From the NCBI GenBank assembly GCA_022264855.1, contig JABYQU010000038.1, positions 62,001 to 126,000 on the forward strand: DNA of 64,000 bases, written 5' to 3'. The stretch comes from Lenzites betulinus (Eukaryota > Basidiomycota > Agaricomycetes > Polyporales > Polyporaceae). The notes under the pieces were generated by a model. It was not told where the DNA came from. It did not search any database and worked only from the letters and a program-made list of their open reading frames with translations. Shown in pieces: positions 11,543-22,701 of this stretch (position 1 is the first letter of the stretch; each line of letters starts with the position of its first letter). Both the position numbers and the translations under genes were made by a program.

Positions 11543-13958
11543 TCATGTTGCCTTGTACGGCTTGATTAGGAGGGGCAGTTGGTAGCCTTCCTCAGGTGCA
11601 GAGCGCAACGAGGGCATCCGGAACGGGAGTGTGTTGATGACGATGTCGTCCACTGGTACGGCGAATTCGAACTCGAACTCGCGAACGAGCATGAAAAGAA
11701 GCGCTTTCATCCTGAGCACGGCATGTGTTAGTTCAGGTGTACCTTTCAGTATCAGGAGATGAGTAGAGGCGTACTCTACGAGAGAGAATCGGTACCCGAT
11801 GCATGCACGAGGACCGCCGATGAAGGTGAGGAGATGGCCCCAAACGCCGGGTATGGCGGAGATGGCCTCCGGGGGGTTCAGCCACCGTTCCGTCCTGCGC
11901 ATATACATTGTCAGCGCGCGCGAACCTACGGACACCACTAGCGTGGGACAACGTACTTAAATTCCAAGGCATCTTCTCCCCAGACCTCCTTCGACCGGTG
12001 CATTGCCGAAACGGGGATCACAACCATATTACCCTTCGCGATGCTGATCGTTACGAGAGCGCGTGAGAGACGAGCAGACCAGCTGAGACCGTGCTGTACA
12101 CATACCGGATCTCCCTGTATTCATTACCGTAGCGGTCGGTCGCGGGCTTGCTCAGTGGAATGACGTCGTCCTTCCTTGCCTCGCGCACTACTGCTGTGAC
12201 CGGCGAATAAAGACGCATGGTCTCGCGCACGAACATGTCGAGATATGGGAGCGCCGAGAGTTCGTCCATAGACGGCATCTCGGTCTCCACAGCCAGGAGG
12301 TGCTCCCTCAACTTCATCTGTACCTCAGGGTGCTTGCAGAGTGCGTAGAGCGCCCAGGTTACCGCAGTGTTCGTCGATTCGTGTCCGGCAAGGAGGAAAC
12401 TAACTCGTGAGGTATTAAAAGACGTTCACAATAGGCTTGAGGGTACGACTTACGAAGGAATTTCTGCGAGGTGGTGATACGCTGAGTGCGCCGTGAGCAT
12501 GAAGGAGAGAGGAAGCACTCACGGCTATTAACTTCAGCATCTGACATTTTCTGAATCTCAGGTATGTCGGTAGCCATGTTCGCCTTCATGAGCAACGTCA
12601 GAAGATCACGACCTCGCATGTCTTTGCGCTCTAGGGTGCGTTGCTTCTCCAAGACCGCTTGCACGATCTCTTTCTTCTTGTCCGTTACCAACTGAGACCC
12701 AATCCGACATATGATGCTCGATGAATCCTTCATGTCCCTTCTGCGTTTGCTTGGCTGACGTAAGACGAACTTCAGGCTCGCTCGTATCCGAGGGGATAGA
12801 AAGACTCACAAGCATCTTCACAAGGGGGGAGAAGGCGCCCAGATACATTCTCAGAGACCCCGGCTCCGTCGTGCTCAAGAACTTCTGGAACGCAAGGTTT
12901 AGCTCGTTTGGCTTTCCCTCCGGATCAAGAGCGTGGAAGTCATAGCCAAAGCCTACAAGAGGATTTCATTCAATCAAATAGTTTATAAGGGGTTCCCTAG
13001 GCCCGTACCTGCCACCCCAATGATATCGAGGGTTGTCTTGCTCAGATCACGATTCACGTTCACCCGCACAGGACTCTGCGACTGCGACGTCGCGATTGCC
13101 CAGATGTCACGAAGCTAAGCAGCAATTTGACGAATGAGCCTTGAACCAGCTGGTGTAGAGCGCGATTCGCACCAGTGCAGCCTTTTGAAGGAAGACCTCG
13201 GTAAGATCACGGACTTGAGCAGGCCCAAATGCCGGATTCTTGTAGGGCGAATGAGCATATATGTTAAGGCTCCCCAGGACAGGTACATACCATGATTTTC
13301 CTCTACCATACGTCGAACTCATAGTCAGCGACGCACACTACTGTACCAAAGCCTATGTGCGTACGTATAGCTTGTGCCGTTCACCTGATGAATGTCTAAT
13401 TTAGAAAATGGCACGTAGACGTCTGGATATAATGGTATTTTACCTTGCACAACAAACGCGCCTGGTCGGTGGAACTAGGTCAGTTCAACCGATCAGATAT
13501 CCGGACAGCTGCATACCATGATGTCCAAGAGTTTCGGCTATGAAATTAATATCATCCTGGGGCCTCGTATAGAGGTCGTGGTGTGCCAAGACGTAGTGGA
13601 TCACTTGGGGGTCAAGGGACCACAGGCGGGGGGTCTGCGAAAGATTGTGTCAGCATGTGCGATCAACGGGACGAGCAACATAACATAAGTCTACCATCAT
13701 GAAGTCCCGATCCACAAAGTGCGTCCCATACTGCTTGAACCACCGATCTGGAAGAGCACTGTTCTCCACCGCAGAAATCTCCTTCAAGTTTCCGTAGAAG
13801 AAGCTGGGAGCGTCTGGGCCCGGCAGAACGCGTAAAGGGGTCGTGTATACGAAGTGCAATAAACGGTAAACCTGCCAGAGCCCATACGCCAGACACGCAG
13901 ATATAACTGTAAGAACGCCGGACGAGATGAATGAGAAGCCACTCAAGAAAGACGCCAT
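11543..13958 (-). CDS. Cytochrome P450 monooxygenase, microexon-rich
   Basis: Membrane-anchored haem-thiolate monooxygenase. [10 protein letters not shown] begins an N-terminal anchor of about 25 hydrophobic residues, followed by the Pro-rich hinge [17 protein letters not shown]. The family block [16 protein letters not shown] is near 13.2 kb. The I-helix reads AGHEST, the ExxR reads ETMR, and the haem loop is [10 protein letters not shown] with the axial Cys. The protein ends [14 protein letters not shown]. Two tiny exons are needed before NPAFG: 13385-13395 (11 nt, giving ..DIHQ) and 13291-13302 (12 nt, RKIM). Both are flanked by good GT/AG sites, and without them the frame meets a TAG. All core motifs are intact, so it is probably functional. 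The substrate is unknown and the CYP family was not assigned. Confidence 0.88.
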
Positions 13959-14962
13959 TTGGGGCGTCCGCGCGGGGTTTCAAGAAGTGCAACGGTCCGG
14001 ATGATATGATGGTGCAAGGAATAGTGGAAGACGAATGTCGATGGACGCGGGGTTGCTTGCCATTCACGCCCCCTTTTAAGGCGAGGGCACATCAGCAACG
14101 CTCTATGGTGTCTCATCAACATGTGTCATATTCTAAGGGATCAGAACGTTCAGAACCTGAATGCATACTCACCATCTGAGTCACAGAAGCTATTTGGTGA
14201 GGTCGCTGTCCAACTTGAAACTTCTCGGAGTCGCAAATCGTTGGACAAGACCGTCAACCTTTCAAGTAGAAGTTGTATACACCCTGCTAGAGAGACCAAT
14301 GGACGTCTTCAAGCCAGCGGCATATCTTTGTATCTTCTCAGCACTGCAGCAGCAATGATCAGAGATGCATCCTAGCGCCAACTTGAAGTAACACACCGCT
14401 CAAGCTAGGCGCGCGTTATGTTTTCCTGCACCGCATATCCGTACGCGAAGTGCGCATATGGTGTGATAAGACAGGCGGGGGCTGCGTATGGGATGCTCTG
14501 GTCCTCTGAGATACTCCACAAGATCTGCATTGGCATAGTTAATACTCAACTTTCCGACGCTCTAAGTAAGTATACCGTGGATATATGTTCGATTACATGA
14601 TTGGTTGTTGCAAGCAGACAGAAGTAGCGTCAACACAATACCTGACAGCCTGCAGTTTCTAGCAGCGTAGGTATTGGTCCATCATATGTGCGGAATCTTG
14701 ATGGCCTGTGCGAGTAGAGGCGGCCAGATGGTGGTCTGGACAGCGTTGGTAGAGCGCCAGTTCCAGACGCGTCGCGACGCGTCGATATAGACGCCTGCTG
14801 CTTCTTACCCGTATAGTCCCGTGACTGGTAAATGACCGAGTGGCTGTCTGAGTCTGAACCTAAATCTTAAAACTACCTGCCGTTTCTGTCGGAGGTGCAG
14901 AGCACTCAGCTCGCCCGTACGCCAAAATCTAGCCAGCCAACGCCGCCGCCGAAACTACCGCC
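13959..14962. other. 1-kb divergent intergenic region between P450 and rpl42
   Basis: Promoters of the P450 (left) and eL42 (right). No coding exon was supported. The only strong signal is an 18-bp perfect palindrome at 14766-14783, listed separately. Confidence 0.5.
14766..14783. promoter_or_regulatory. 18-bp palindrome with two ACGCGT boxes upstream of rpl42
   Basis: GACGCGTCGCGACGCGTC is its own reverse complement and holds two ACGCGT hexamers around TCGCGA. It lies 180 bp upstream of the eL42 start. ACGCGT is the MCB element bound by MBF-type factors in yeasts (known). A role here is inferred from position only. Confidence 0.4.
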
Positions 14963-15632
14963 ATGGTCAACATCCCCAAGTGTGTAGTTGTCGCTGTATA
15001 TATGCATGAAGAAGTTCTGACCGTCCAATTTGTACCATAGGACGCGCCGGACCTGTGAGTAACCCAGGAGGGATGTACGACTGGAGGCGGTATTGATGGC
15101 TTTTGTAGACTGCAAGGGCAAGCAGTGCAGGAAGCACACGTACGTCGTCCTTGCTCTAGAGATTGAACGGTACGGCTGAATGGTGTATCGCGATTATAGT
15201 CCCCACAAGGTCACCCAGTACAAGAAGGGCAAAGATTCGTTGGCTGCGCAGGGAAAGCGTCGTTACGACCGCAAGCAGTCGGGTTACGGTGGCCAGACCA
15301 AGCCCGTCTTCCACAAGAAGGTGCGTCGTTAGTGGCATTGGAATAGCAAGGACGACATTCAACGGTGCGTGCGTGCGTACAGGCCAAGACAACCAAGAAG
15401 GTCGTCCTGCGGCTAGAGTGCACTGTATGCAAGTACAAGATGCAGCTCTCCCTGAAGCGCTGCAAGCAGTACGTCCTCGCATCGCCTCACCTATCCTTAC
15501 ATCCGGTGACACTCGTTGCAGCTTTGAGCTTGGTGGCGAGAAGAAGACGAAGGGTGCTGCGCTCCAATTCGTACGTCCCTTGCAGTTTACTTTCACGCCA
15601 GTCACTCACACAACGATGCCCATGTGTAGTGA
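14963..15632 (+). CDS. rpl42: 60S ribosomal protein eL42 (L44/L36a)
   Basis: Zinc-ribbon protein of the large subunit near the E site. Exons are 14963-14979, 15041-15054 (14 nt), 15109-15139 (31 nt), 15200-15320, 15383-15468, 15522-15570 and 15630-15632. They sum to 321 nt, 106 aa plus stop, which is the usual length of the family. The product starts [20 protein letters not shown], carries the zinc Cys pairs (C12/C17 and CTVCKYK), and ends [10 protein letters not shown]. The final coding exon is only the TGA codon. Residue 56 is Pro in [11 protein letters not shown], the allele associated with cycloheximide sensitivity; Leu or Gln at this site gives resistance in several fungi (known). Confidence 0.96.
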
Positions 15633-15934
15633 TCGTCTCTACATGATATCGCTCCCTTTCTCGCTTTCCGCCCCCTTGCCGCAGTTATCTACCTTCTGCA
15701 CACTATGTAGTATGCACTGCACGCTCCATGCATATGCGACAGACCTCTCAAAATTGTATTCATACGGGTGTGAATGGAGCCTCTCGACCTGCACGGATCA
15801 CGATGATATATGAGCTTTGCCAGACGGTCGTAGCGTACATCGACAAGATGAGTATGGACATCGCTTAGTGGAACGTAGCACGATGGTAAAGGAAAGAACG
15901 ATCCGAAGGTAACCAAATCCATATCACGCTCGCC
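15633..15934. other. Convergent 3' region between rpl42 and the CCCH gene
   Basis: About 300 bp with no supported gene. It is CT-rich just after the eL42 stop and probably holds two 3' UTRs. Confidence 0.45.
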
Positions 15935-18327
15935 TTATATCTCCGGTGTAGCCTCTCCTTTCACAATCCCATTGGTTGGTGATACAGGGACCATGGATGC
16001 GTCATCCGCTTGAGCGTGCGTCTTGTCTGTTAACTCGCGAATAGCTCCCACCGAGTGCTGTGTAGATATCACGTTGGAGGACAAGTGCTTGAGGAGTTCA
16101 GCGTGCTGAGAGTGTACGATCTCCTGAATTTGGTCGCGAAGGCCCTCCAATTCCGGAACGATAACCTGAGGGAGGGCGTTGAGGATATGTTCGGCGATAG
16201 CGTCCGCTGAGGGGCCGGCCGATACTGTTGACGGGCGTTGTGAAAGATATGCAACGACGGCCGCGTTCAAGGCGCGCATCTCGGACTGCATCTGATCGAG
16301 CTTCGAAGAGTCGCTGGACTCTGGCGGCTGGACGGACATCGACTAAATTCTCTCGGATCAGCGACGACGGCGGACTATCACGCCCGACTCACCTCGCTAA
16401 GCTGCTGCTTGAGTTGTGTGTTCTCCGCATGGAGCTGCACGTTCTCGCCCTGGAGCTGCTCGTTTGCCGTCGCCATCTCCGTGACCTTTTGCGAAAGCTG
16501 CTGAACCTGCTGCGCCGTCACCACGGCATTCTGCTGGAGAGTCTCGAGCATTTGGCGCTGCTGCGCGGTGAGGGCATTCGCCGGGCGTGGAGGTGGCGGC
16601 GTCGCCTGTACGGATCCGGTAGCAGCTAGCATGAGCGCCTGGACGTTCTCCGCTACGACGACGTCAATCTGTTCTGCAACGTCTTCACTGCTGTGCGTCG
16701 CGGCATTTTCCAAATTCTTCAGGCGTTCCTCGAATGACGCGATGGAGCTGCGGATTTTTTCGAGTTCCTTCGGCATAATGGCCTCCGCGATGAGCGTATT
16801 CGGCTGCCCGACGCTGCCCGGAGACCCCCCAGAGCTATCAAACAAATGATTTCCGATGTTGGCGAGCCGGTTGCTTTGGAGCGATTTCGAGACCTGTTCC
16901 CAACGCCCCCCGAGAGTTTGGAACAAGCCCTGCAGCTGCGATACGGAGACCTTTAGCCCCTGGACGTGCTTGACCATTTCTTGACCGCTTTCCTGCGGCG
17001 AGGCAAAGTGCGTCGGCCAGAATTTCGCGTCTGCTAATTGTGTCAGAAGAGTCTTCATTTCGGCGGCCTTTTCCCCGAGCTGAGTGTGCAGTGTAGTCAG
17101 ATGGCCCTCGATGACGGTCCTGTCTTCCGCCGGCAGTGATTGATAGCTGAATGAATCGACAAGTTGCTTGTAGTCGCGGACGTCATTTTCCATGTTGCGA
17201 CAATCGTTGTGTACCCGGGTTGCCTCCGCCAATAGTCTGATACGTACTCAAAAATCTGCTTCGCATGATGAGAACTAGTTACTCACTCGATGCGACTCGA
17301 CCATAACTCTGATTTGTCTTCCGACGCATGCTCTCCTGGGGGGCCATTAAGCGGTGCTGCTTTCGGTTTGGCCGGGGTGACCGACGAGGCTGCTGCAACT
17401 GCTGAGGAAATTTGTTGCCATTGTAAAGCTGATGATTCCAACAAAGCCTTAATTGCATCGGACTTAGGTGGAGGTGTGGTTCCGGATCCGGGAGTCGATG
17501 TTGTGTTCGTGAGAGCCGGTGCTTGTGCATTCGTAACGGTGCGAGAAGACGGTGCGGAGGGGATTCCCGTGGCCCGTGAGCTTGAATGAACGATCTGTTG
17601 GCCTTGATGATGTGAACTAGCAACGCTATCATCCCTTCTATGGCTGGGTCGCGGTACGTCTCTCATGGCATCTCTCATTGGTACGTCCGCCTCAACCTTG
17701 GGGAAGATTAGAGGGCTCCGAGGCATTCCACCTGGTCCCCGTGGGCCGTCTGGAAGAGGGCCGCCTATCGACATACGAGGTCCGCGGGGTGGGGGCGGCG
17801 TGCGCTGAATTCTACGCCCAGGGGATCTCGACCTGGAGTTGCGAGGTCTAAGCATGCGGGCGTCGCGCTCGCGGCTAAGCGTACGTCCCCGAATTCTTGC
17901 AACTAGAGAGGGGACTTCGCGCCCACGGCTCGGAGGGCGTCTGGGAGGAGACCGTCGGCGTCCTGGACTGACGGATCGCGGGCGTGGACCGGGATGGAAG
18001 TGGCCCCGCTGCGGAGAGCGATGGCGGCCCGTAATCAAGCGGTACTCGTCGTCCGTTAGATAGTGCAAGGGGGGATCTCCGCCTGGCCTTGCACTCCTCC
18101 ACGCTTCGAGATCGGTAGGGTGTGCGAAGTAACACTTGCCACCACGAGGACAGCCCAGCCCGGTATCAAGACGCCTATACGGCCTTCCATTCGCATCAAA
18201 CCACTGTGTTTCTTGCTCAACACACCTCACAAAAGATTTGTAAAACATCTATGTGCTGAGAAAAACGTACATGACATCTCCTCTCGGGAGCGAAGGGCTT
18301 GCGGCCGGGGGGATTTTCTCTGTTCAT
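15935..18327 (-). CDS. CCCH-like zinc finger, RS-rich and coiled-coil protein
   Basis: The 741-aa model has exons 18271-18327, 17287-18203, 16393-17236 and 15935-16342, which sum to a multiple of three. Near the N-terminus RRCHWFDANGRPYRRLDTGL leads into GCPRGGKCYFAHP, an atypical C-x18-C-x5-C-x3-H finger. Next comes an Arg/Ser/Pro-rich segment (RSVSPGRRRSPPRRPPSRGR), then a Thr/Ser/Pro linker. The C-terminal half is helical and Gln/Glu/Leu-rich, predicted coiled coil (QLSQKVTEMATANEQLQGEN). An RNA-binding or splicing-linked scaffold is a reasonable inference from CCCH plus RS, but no named orthologue was recognised. The alternative reading with a 22-nt first intron was rejected as too short. 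Confidence 0.72.
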
Positions 18328-19036
18328 GCTGGCGTGCTCAGCCTTGATAGGTTCGATGGCTTCAAAGTTGCTGACAAGAAGATGAGAAGATCTTGAATAA
18401 AGAGTTCGAATGACAAGGGGAGATCGTTGCGGTACAGGTTCAAGGACGAAAGCACACCACCGCACCAGGCCAAGCCGACTAGCGCGTCTCGCAAAGGCGA
18501 TCACCGACGCGATTATCGACGTATTTGGAAGTCGTTATGCATTGACCCTAGTTCGGGGCTTGCAAGTTGCATCCACTGATATTCCCTGCTCTCTGCAGTC
18601 GTCATCTTTGAAACGGCGGGCGGTGTGTACGGGACACGATGGTATTTTGAAGATTAGACTAGTGATCGCGCGAGGGAACAGTCGCTTATATAGCATTCAC
18701 TCATCTTATGCTAGGCTCCCCGCGATATCTATATCATAGCCGATCACGATGATCCGCGCGAAAGACTACCACACGACGCACACGTTTTGAACGCGGACAC
18801 TCGGGACGTAAAACATGACAAATAGAACCCACAACTGAGCGACGTATGTACGGCGTACGATGCTTATGATATTAGACACGGCAGTTTATAATAGGGAAAA
18901 CAGCAAGCCAATTAATGATAACAGCAGTACAACCAAAGAAATACAAGAGGTAGCAAAACAAACACCCTTTAGTACACGTACCAAACCCAAAACCCTGCTC
19001 TCAGTCGACATTGCAGTCTATACCCATCTCATCTTA
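18328..19036. other. Intergenic, promoter side of the CCCH gene
   Basis: About 700 bp. The part near 18.85-19.0 kb is AT-rich and A-rich. No gene or RNA was supported. Confidence 0.4.
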
Positions 19037-20683
19037 CTAGAACGCATCGTCAAAGCAGTTCTCCCTATAGTAGCGATCAACCAGCGAGAAAAACATGACG
19101 GAAAGCTCGCTAGTCGCGGCGATCTTCTTGAGAAAACGCTGTTATGAACAGATGATCAATGAAGGATCACAGTCAAAAAAGGCGTGACTACTGACTTTGT
19201 TGAATGACATGTCGGGATTAACAGCGAGACCCATCTGCTCTTGGAGGAGGAGGATATCGCTCTTGAGCTACAATTCCCGAATGATCAGCCCGGTTCCAAC
19301 AAAGACTGTGCGGGACACGTACATATTGCCATATTGCGCTTATAGTGTCAAGCCTGTGTGCCAGCCCCTCCATACTCGTGTTGGCCACCTCGAGGGATTG
19401 CTGGTATTTCGCGAGAAGGGTCTCCTTCGCCATGAGATCTGTAATTTCTTCATTGCACTTTTGGACCTCAGAACCAAGTCCTGTAGTTGCGGTCAAACTA
19501 TAAGTTCGGCGAATGTGTATATGAATTGAACGTACGAGCTCCTTCTTTTTTTCGCTTCTGCGCAATTAATCTCCGCGCCGATGGAACTGATGGCCAAAGA
19601 CTGGTAGAGTACTCGGTCAGCTTGCGATTCGCTGAGGGTGGGCGCGAACTGACGACTGCAGTGAACATCGCCTCAGGAGACAACGCGAACATCACGACAC
19701 CAGCACCAGCGGCGCCGATGGACAATGCAGACACGCACGCTACTCCCATGCTCTCCATCTACGCGACCGCGAACCATGAGTATCGCATCAGCATAGATGA
19801 TGACCTGGAAAACAGCGTGCCTTATGCGAGGCCCTACAGGAGCGGGTGAGTAGCTGAGAAGAAAAAGGGGCACACATAACATACTCAACAAGCTCTTTCT
19901 GGAGCGTCGTCAGGCGAGCGCGGGTGGCCACAAGGCCATCTTCGAGGGGCGTGCCGGCCTTCCGGATGGCGTCCTCAATAACAGCCTCGAAGCGACGGAG
20001 GTCGGAAGCAAGGGTCGCAAAGTTATCCTTCGCCTGAAGGGCATCGGCCTCCTGAGCTTCTAGTCTCTGTAGCAATCGACAATGTCAATGTAAGATAAGT
20101 TGTGAGTAATAATGAAGATGTAGCATGTACCGCCAGGAATGCCCGGAGCATATATTGAAAGTCTTCGAGGTTAGCGTCGTCGAAAGAGCTCAACAGCGCA
20201 GCATTGTAGTCTACCACAGGGCGCAGTTAGCACTGTAGGCAGTACATGACGTAGACAACTTACGTCTCACAAACATGGCAGCAGTGATCGCGTTGTTGTA
20301 ATGCTGTTCTAGGGTGCGCTTGAATCGCTACAATGACGGCGGAAGCGTGAGTATAGGGGTCACATCTGCATGTCAGTGAGGGGGTAGTCGCATACCTCGC
20401 GGTATTGTTTCCATTCGAGCCCAAACCGGATAGCAAAATGATGCTCGTCGAGAAAGCGCGCACGGTCGAACGCATCGAGAGAAACAGAAATCTTCTCGAA
20501 GGCCTGCCTAATCTGCCGGATTGTCTTCGTGAGGTTCCTGATATCCTCGGCCGTCTGCTGCTTGACCTCCGGCTTTCGCAGAGCCTCGACAAATTGCTCG
20601 ATGATGGAGTCGTAGTCTTCACGTTCATTGAGCGACTTGTCAAGGATCGTCTGGTACTCGGTGGCGGTGAGTGTGCGGGACAT
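19037..20683 (-). CDS. Helical protein with a central hydrophobic segment, function unknown
   Basis: Eight exons: 20396-20683, 20264-20327, 20131-20210, 19890-20066, 19536-19758, 19323-19480, 19196-19267 and 19037-19138. They sum to 1164 nt, 387 aa. Residues 1 to about 203 are almost wholly amphipathic helix (TAEDIRNLTKTIRQIRQAFE, ALQAKDNFATLASDLRRFEA). Residues about 207-240 form one hydrophobic Ala/Gly/Val-rich stretch (GVACVSALSIGAAGAGVVMF). Helix then resumes (EVQKCNEEITDLMAKETLLA) to a C-terminus FDDAF. No signal peptide is seen. Helix bundle, short hydrophobic insert, helix bundle is the layout of alpha-helical pore-forming families such as ClyA, Hbl and XaxA. That is an architectural analogy only, and a membrane-remodelling or structural role is equally possible. 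Confidence 0.7.
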
Positions 20684-21773
20684 GACAGCAGGTACAAGCC
20701 GGAGCGAGAGCGATGTAAGGTGATTGGCCGGATGCCCCTTGCGCCTGGAGGGTCGCCGAGTGGAGGAGCTGGGGAGCGGTATAACTCGTGGAGGGGTTTT
20801 TATCCACACCAGGGCATGTACAAAAACTGATTAATGCCTCGACGGTACGAACGAAATCCGACATTCATAGCGTCGTACCTTGCCAGGAACAAACTCGCCG
20901 GGTGGATGGAATCATATATGGGCTATTGGACGTTCTTCCGAGACGCAAGTGTACCTCTCCGGAGACCGGGTTGGCTGGCATATCCGCCACAGGCCCCCGG
21001 TGTTGCAAAACGCCTGCACGGGGCTAACGAGGGCTAACAGTCGGAGTGGAACTGTCTGAGCTAGCGCGTGCGCGAGACGTCGGTAACACGCTCTCGGCGA
21101 GCCTGTCATGTTTCCAGACGTCCTTGATGCTGTCAAAGTTGACGGTGGTTTCAATTCCGTAACGTTTCGGAAGCCCCTGGCAGTGCCTCCTGCAGCGAAT
21201 AACGTGAGCTATGGTGAGCACTACGTTTAGGTTCTAGGGCTTTAGCAGGAAGGAATTTGAACAACCCGGATTGCCCTGGACCGCAAACACTTGTGCCGCT
21301 CGACCCACTGTCGCCTATAATTGTGATCAACAGTCCTCAAGGTAGCTTCGGACAGTGATACAAGATGTCGTATAGTTGAGTGAGGCGGATAATATCATGG
21401 GGGTTCTGGTCAACGTAAGTAGGCCTAGGGTTAGGGCAAGCGGTGCTGCTTAGGTTACACAGCCGGAGTTACCCGAGTAAGTAAAGTGACTAGCACTCCT
21501 TCTGATCATATCCACCATTAAGTCCCTCCGAAGTAGCGCAAGCGCATCTACCAGTCTTCACCTAAACTCTTGGAGGACGCTACGTTTTTCCAAGACTACA
21601 GACAGAGCAGACACTAGAACCCGTACCACGCCGTAATTGCGGCTATTTCAAGGCGGCATCGGAACCTCCTGCCCCGTGCCCGGCCTACAGCCTATACTTT
21701 ATAGGACAATTTACTGGATACCTATTCACCACAGCGATCCTTTGTCCCCGTGCGTATATAACACTCTCTATCG
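20684..21773. other. 1.1-kb divergent intergenic region
   Basis: Lies between the helical-protein gene (-) and the small gene at 21774 (+). Short ORFs here (for example 20834-21037) have no support. One telomere-like unit CCTAGGGTTAGGGC near 21424 is single copy. Confidence 0.4.
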
Positions 21774-22413
21774 ATGAATCACCAAGGTCAGTGTCAGAGC
21801 TATGCACATACAACCACTTCATTGACCTCTGACTTGGACTACCAGCACAATCTCAGTATGCGCCTGCGGCAGGTGTTCCGTTGATCAAGTCGCCCAGTCT
21901 CCGCGTTCCACGACCGGTTTGTAGTCTAGCATGCGCTGGTGCGAACCTCTATTGACCGAACCAATTCGCGCAGGTCGAGATGCCTCCGGACATCCATCCG
22001 TTGCCTGACAGCGTCACCGCATACGTGAATTGCACCTCGTTCTCGATAATTAACTCCGTTTGACGACTCATGTGCAGTTCGTCTACCCATTCACGCTCGA
22101 GCCGCACGTCCTAACTGTGGAAGCGTCGCGACGATCCACTCTCGCAGCGCATGCGGCTCGCCGCGAGGCGTACCTCAAGGCGCGCGAGGATGAGAAAGAG
22201 CGTCGGAAACGGGAAGCACTGCGCAGGATCGCCCCCGGCTTTGAGCCGAAGGCGACGCCTCTCGTCCCCACGAAGCGCTTTTCTGGCGTACCGGGGCACC
22301 CTCTTTCTTCCGATGGAATTGCGTCGCCTGCTGGGGATAACGGCGGTCATCAGAGAACCAAATCGGTCATGGAGGATTTGGTGGATCAACTGGCTGCCAT
22401 GGACTCGAAGTGA
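21774..22413 (+). CDS. Small conserved-looking basic protein (156 aa), function unknown
   Basis: Four exons: 21774-21786 (13 nt), 21846-21916, 21974-22024 and 22078-22413, in frame throughout. The protein begins MNHQAQSQYAPAAGVPLIKS and continues VPRPVEMPPDIHPLPDSVTA, FVYPFTLEPHVLTVEASRRS, then a charged helix AYLKAREDEKERRKREALRR and a tail ending VMEDLVDQLAAMDSK. The four-way splice agreement and steady codon use argue for a real gene. I did not recognise a named family. The charged helix suggests a protein-interaction role, which is inference. Confidence 0.68.
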
Positions 22414-22701
22414 TCGGCGGAATTGGACAACTCTATTCTATACACCATTTATATTATCATACCCGCCTTCTCATACCCTTGCGCTATGGATCTTCGAGGC
22501 CATCCTCCTCGACATATACAACGCGATATTATTATGATGAGGTCAGTGATCGACACGTGACGTCGGATTGCCACTTCGTGTTTCCTGAGTCAATGACGAA
22601 GACTGCAGAGCCGTTCCGCTCTAAACGCCACGAGTGACTGTCGCAGAACACTTTATATGCATCTCTTCTGCTTACCATTACCACTCGCTCGACGATAAAC
22701 T

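Noticed and set aside
13303..13384. In-frame TAG suggesting the first P450 is a pseudogene
   Set aside because: The TAG belongs to the acceptor site of an intron. A 12-nt exon restores the conserved RKIM-NPAFG run.
18249..18270. 22-nt intron in the CCCH gene
   Set aside because: Below the size of normal fungal introns. A 67-nt intron (18204-18270) joins the same exons in phase 0.
20834..21037. 67-codon ORF reading YERNPTFIASYLARNKLAGW
   Set aside because: No neighbouring exons and no conservation signal. It overlaps an antisense ORF in an intergenic region.
21424..21437. Telomere-like CCTAGGGTTAGGGC
   Set aside because: Only one and a half TTAGGG units in an ordinary promoter region, so not an interstitial telomere array.
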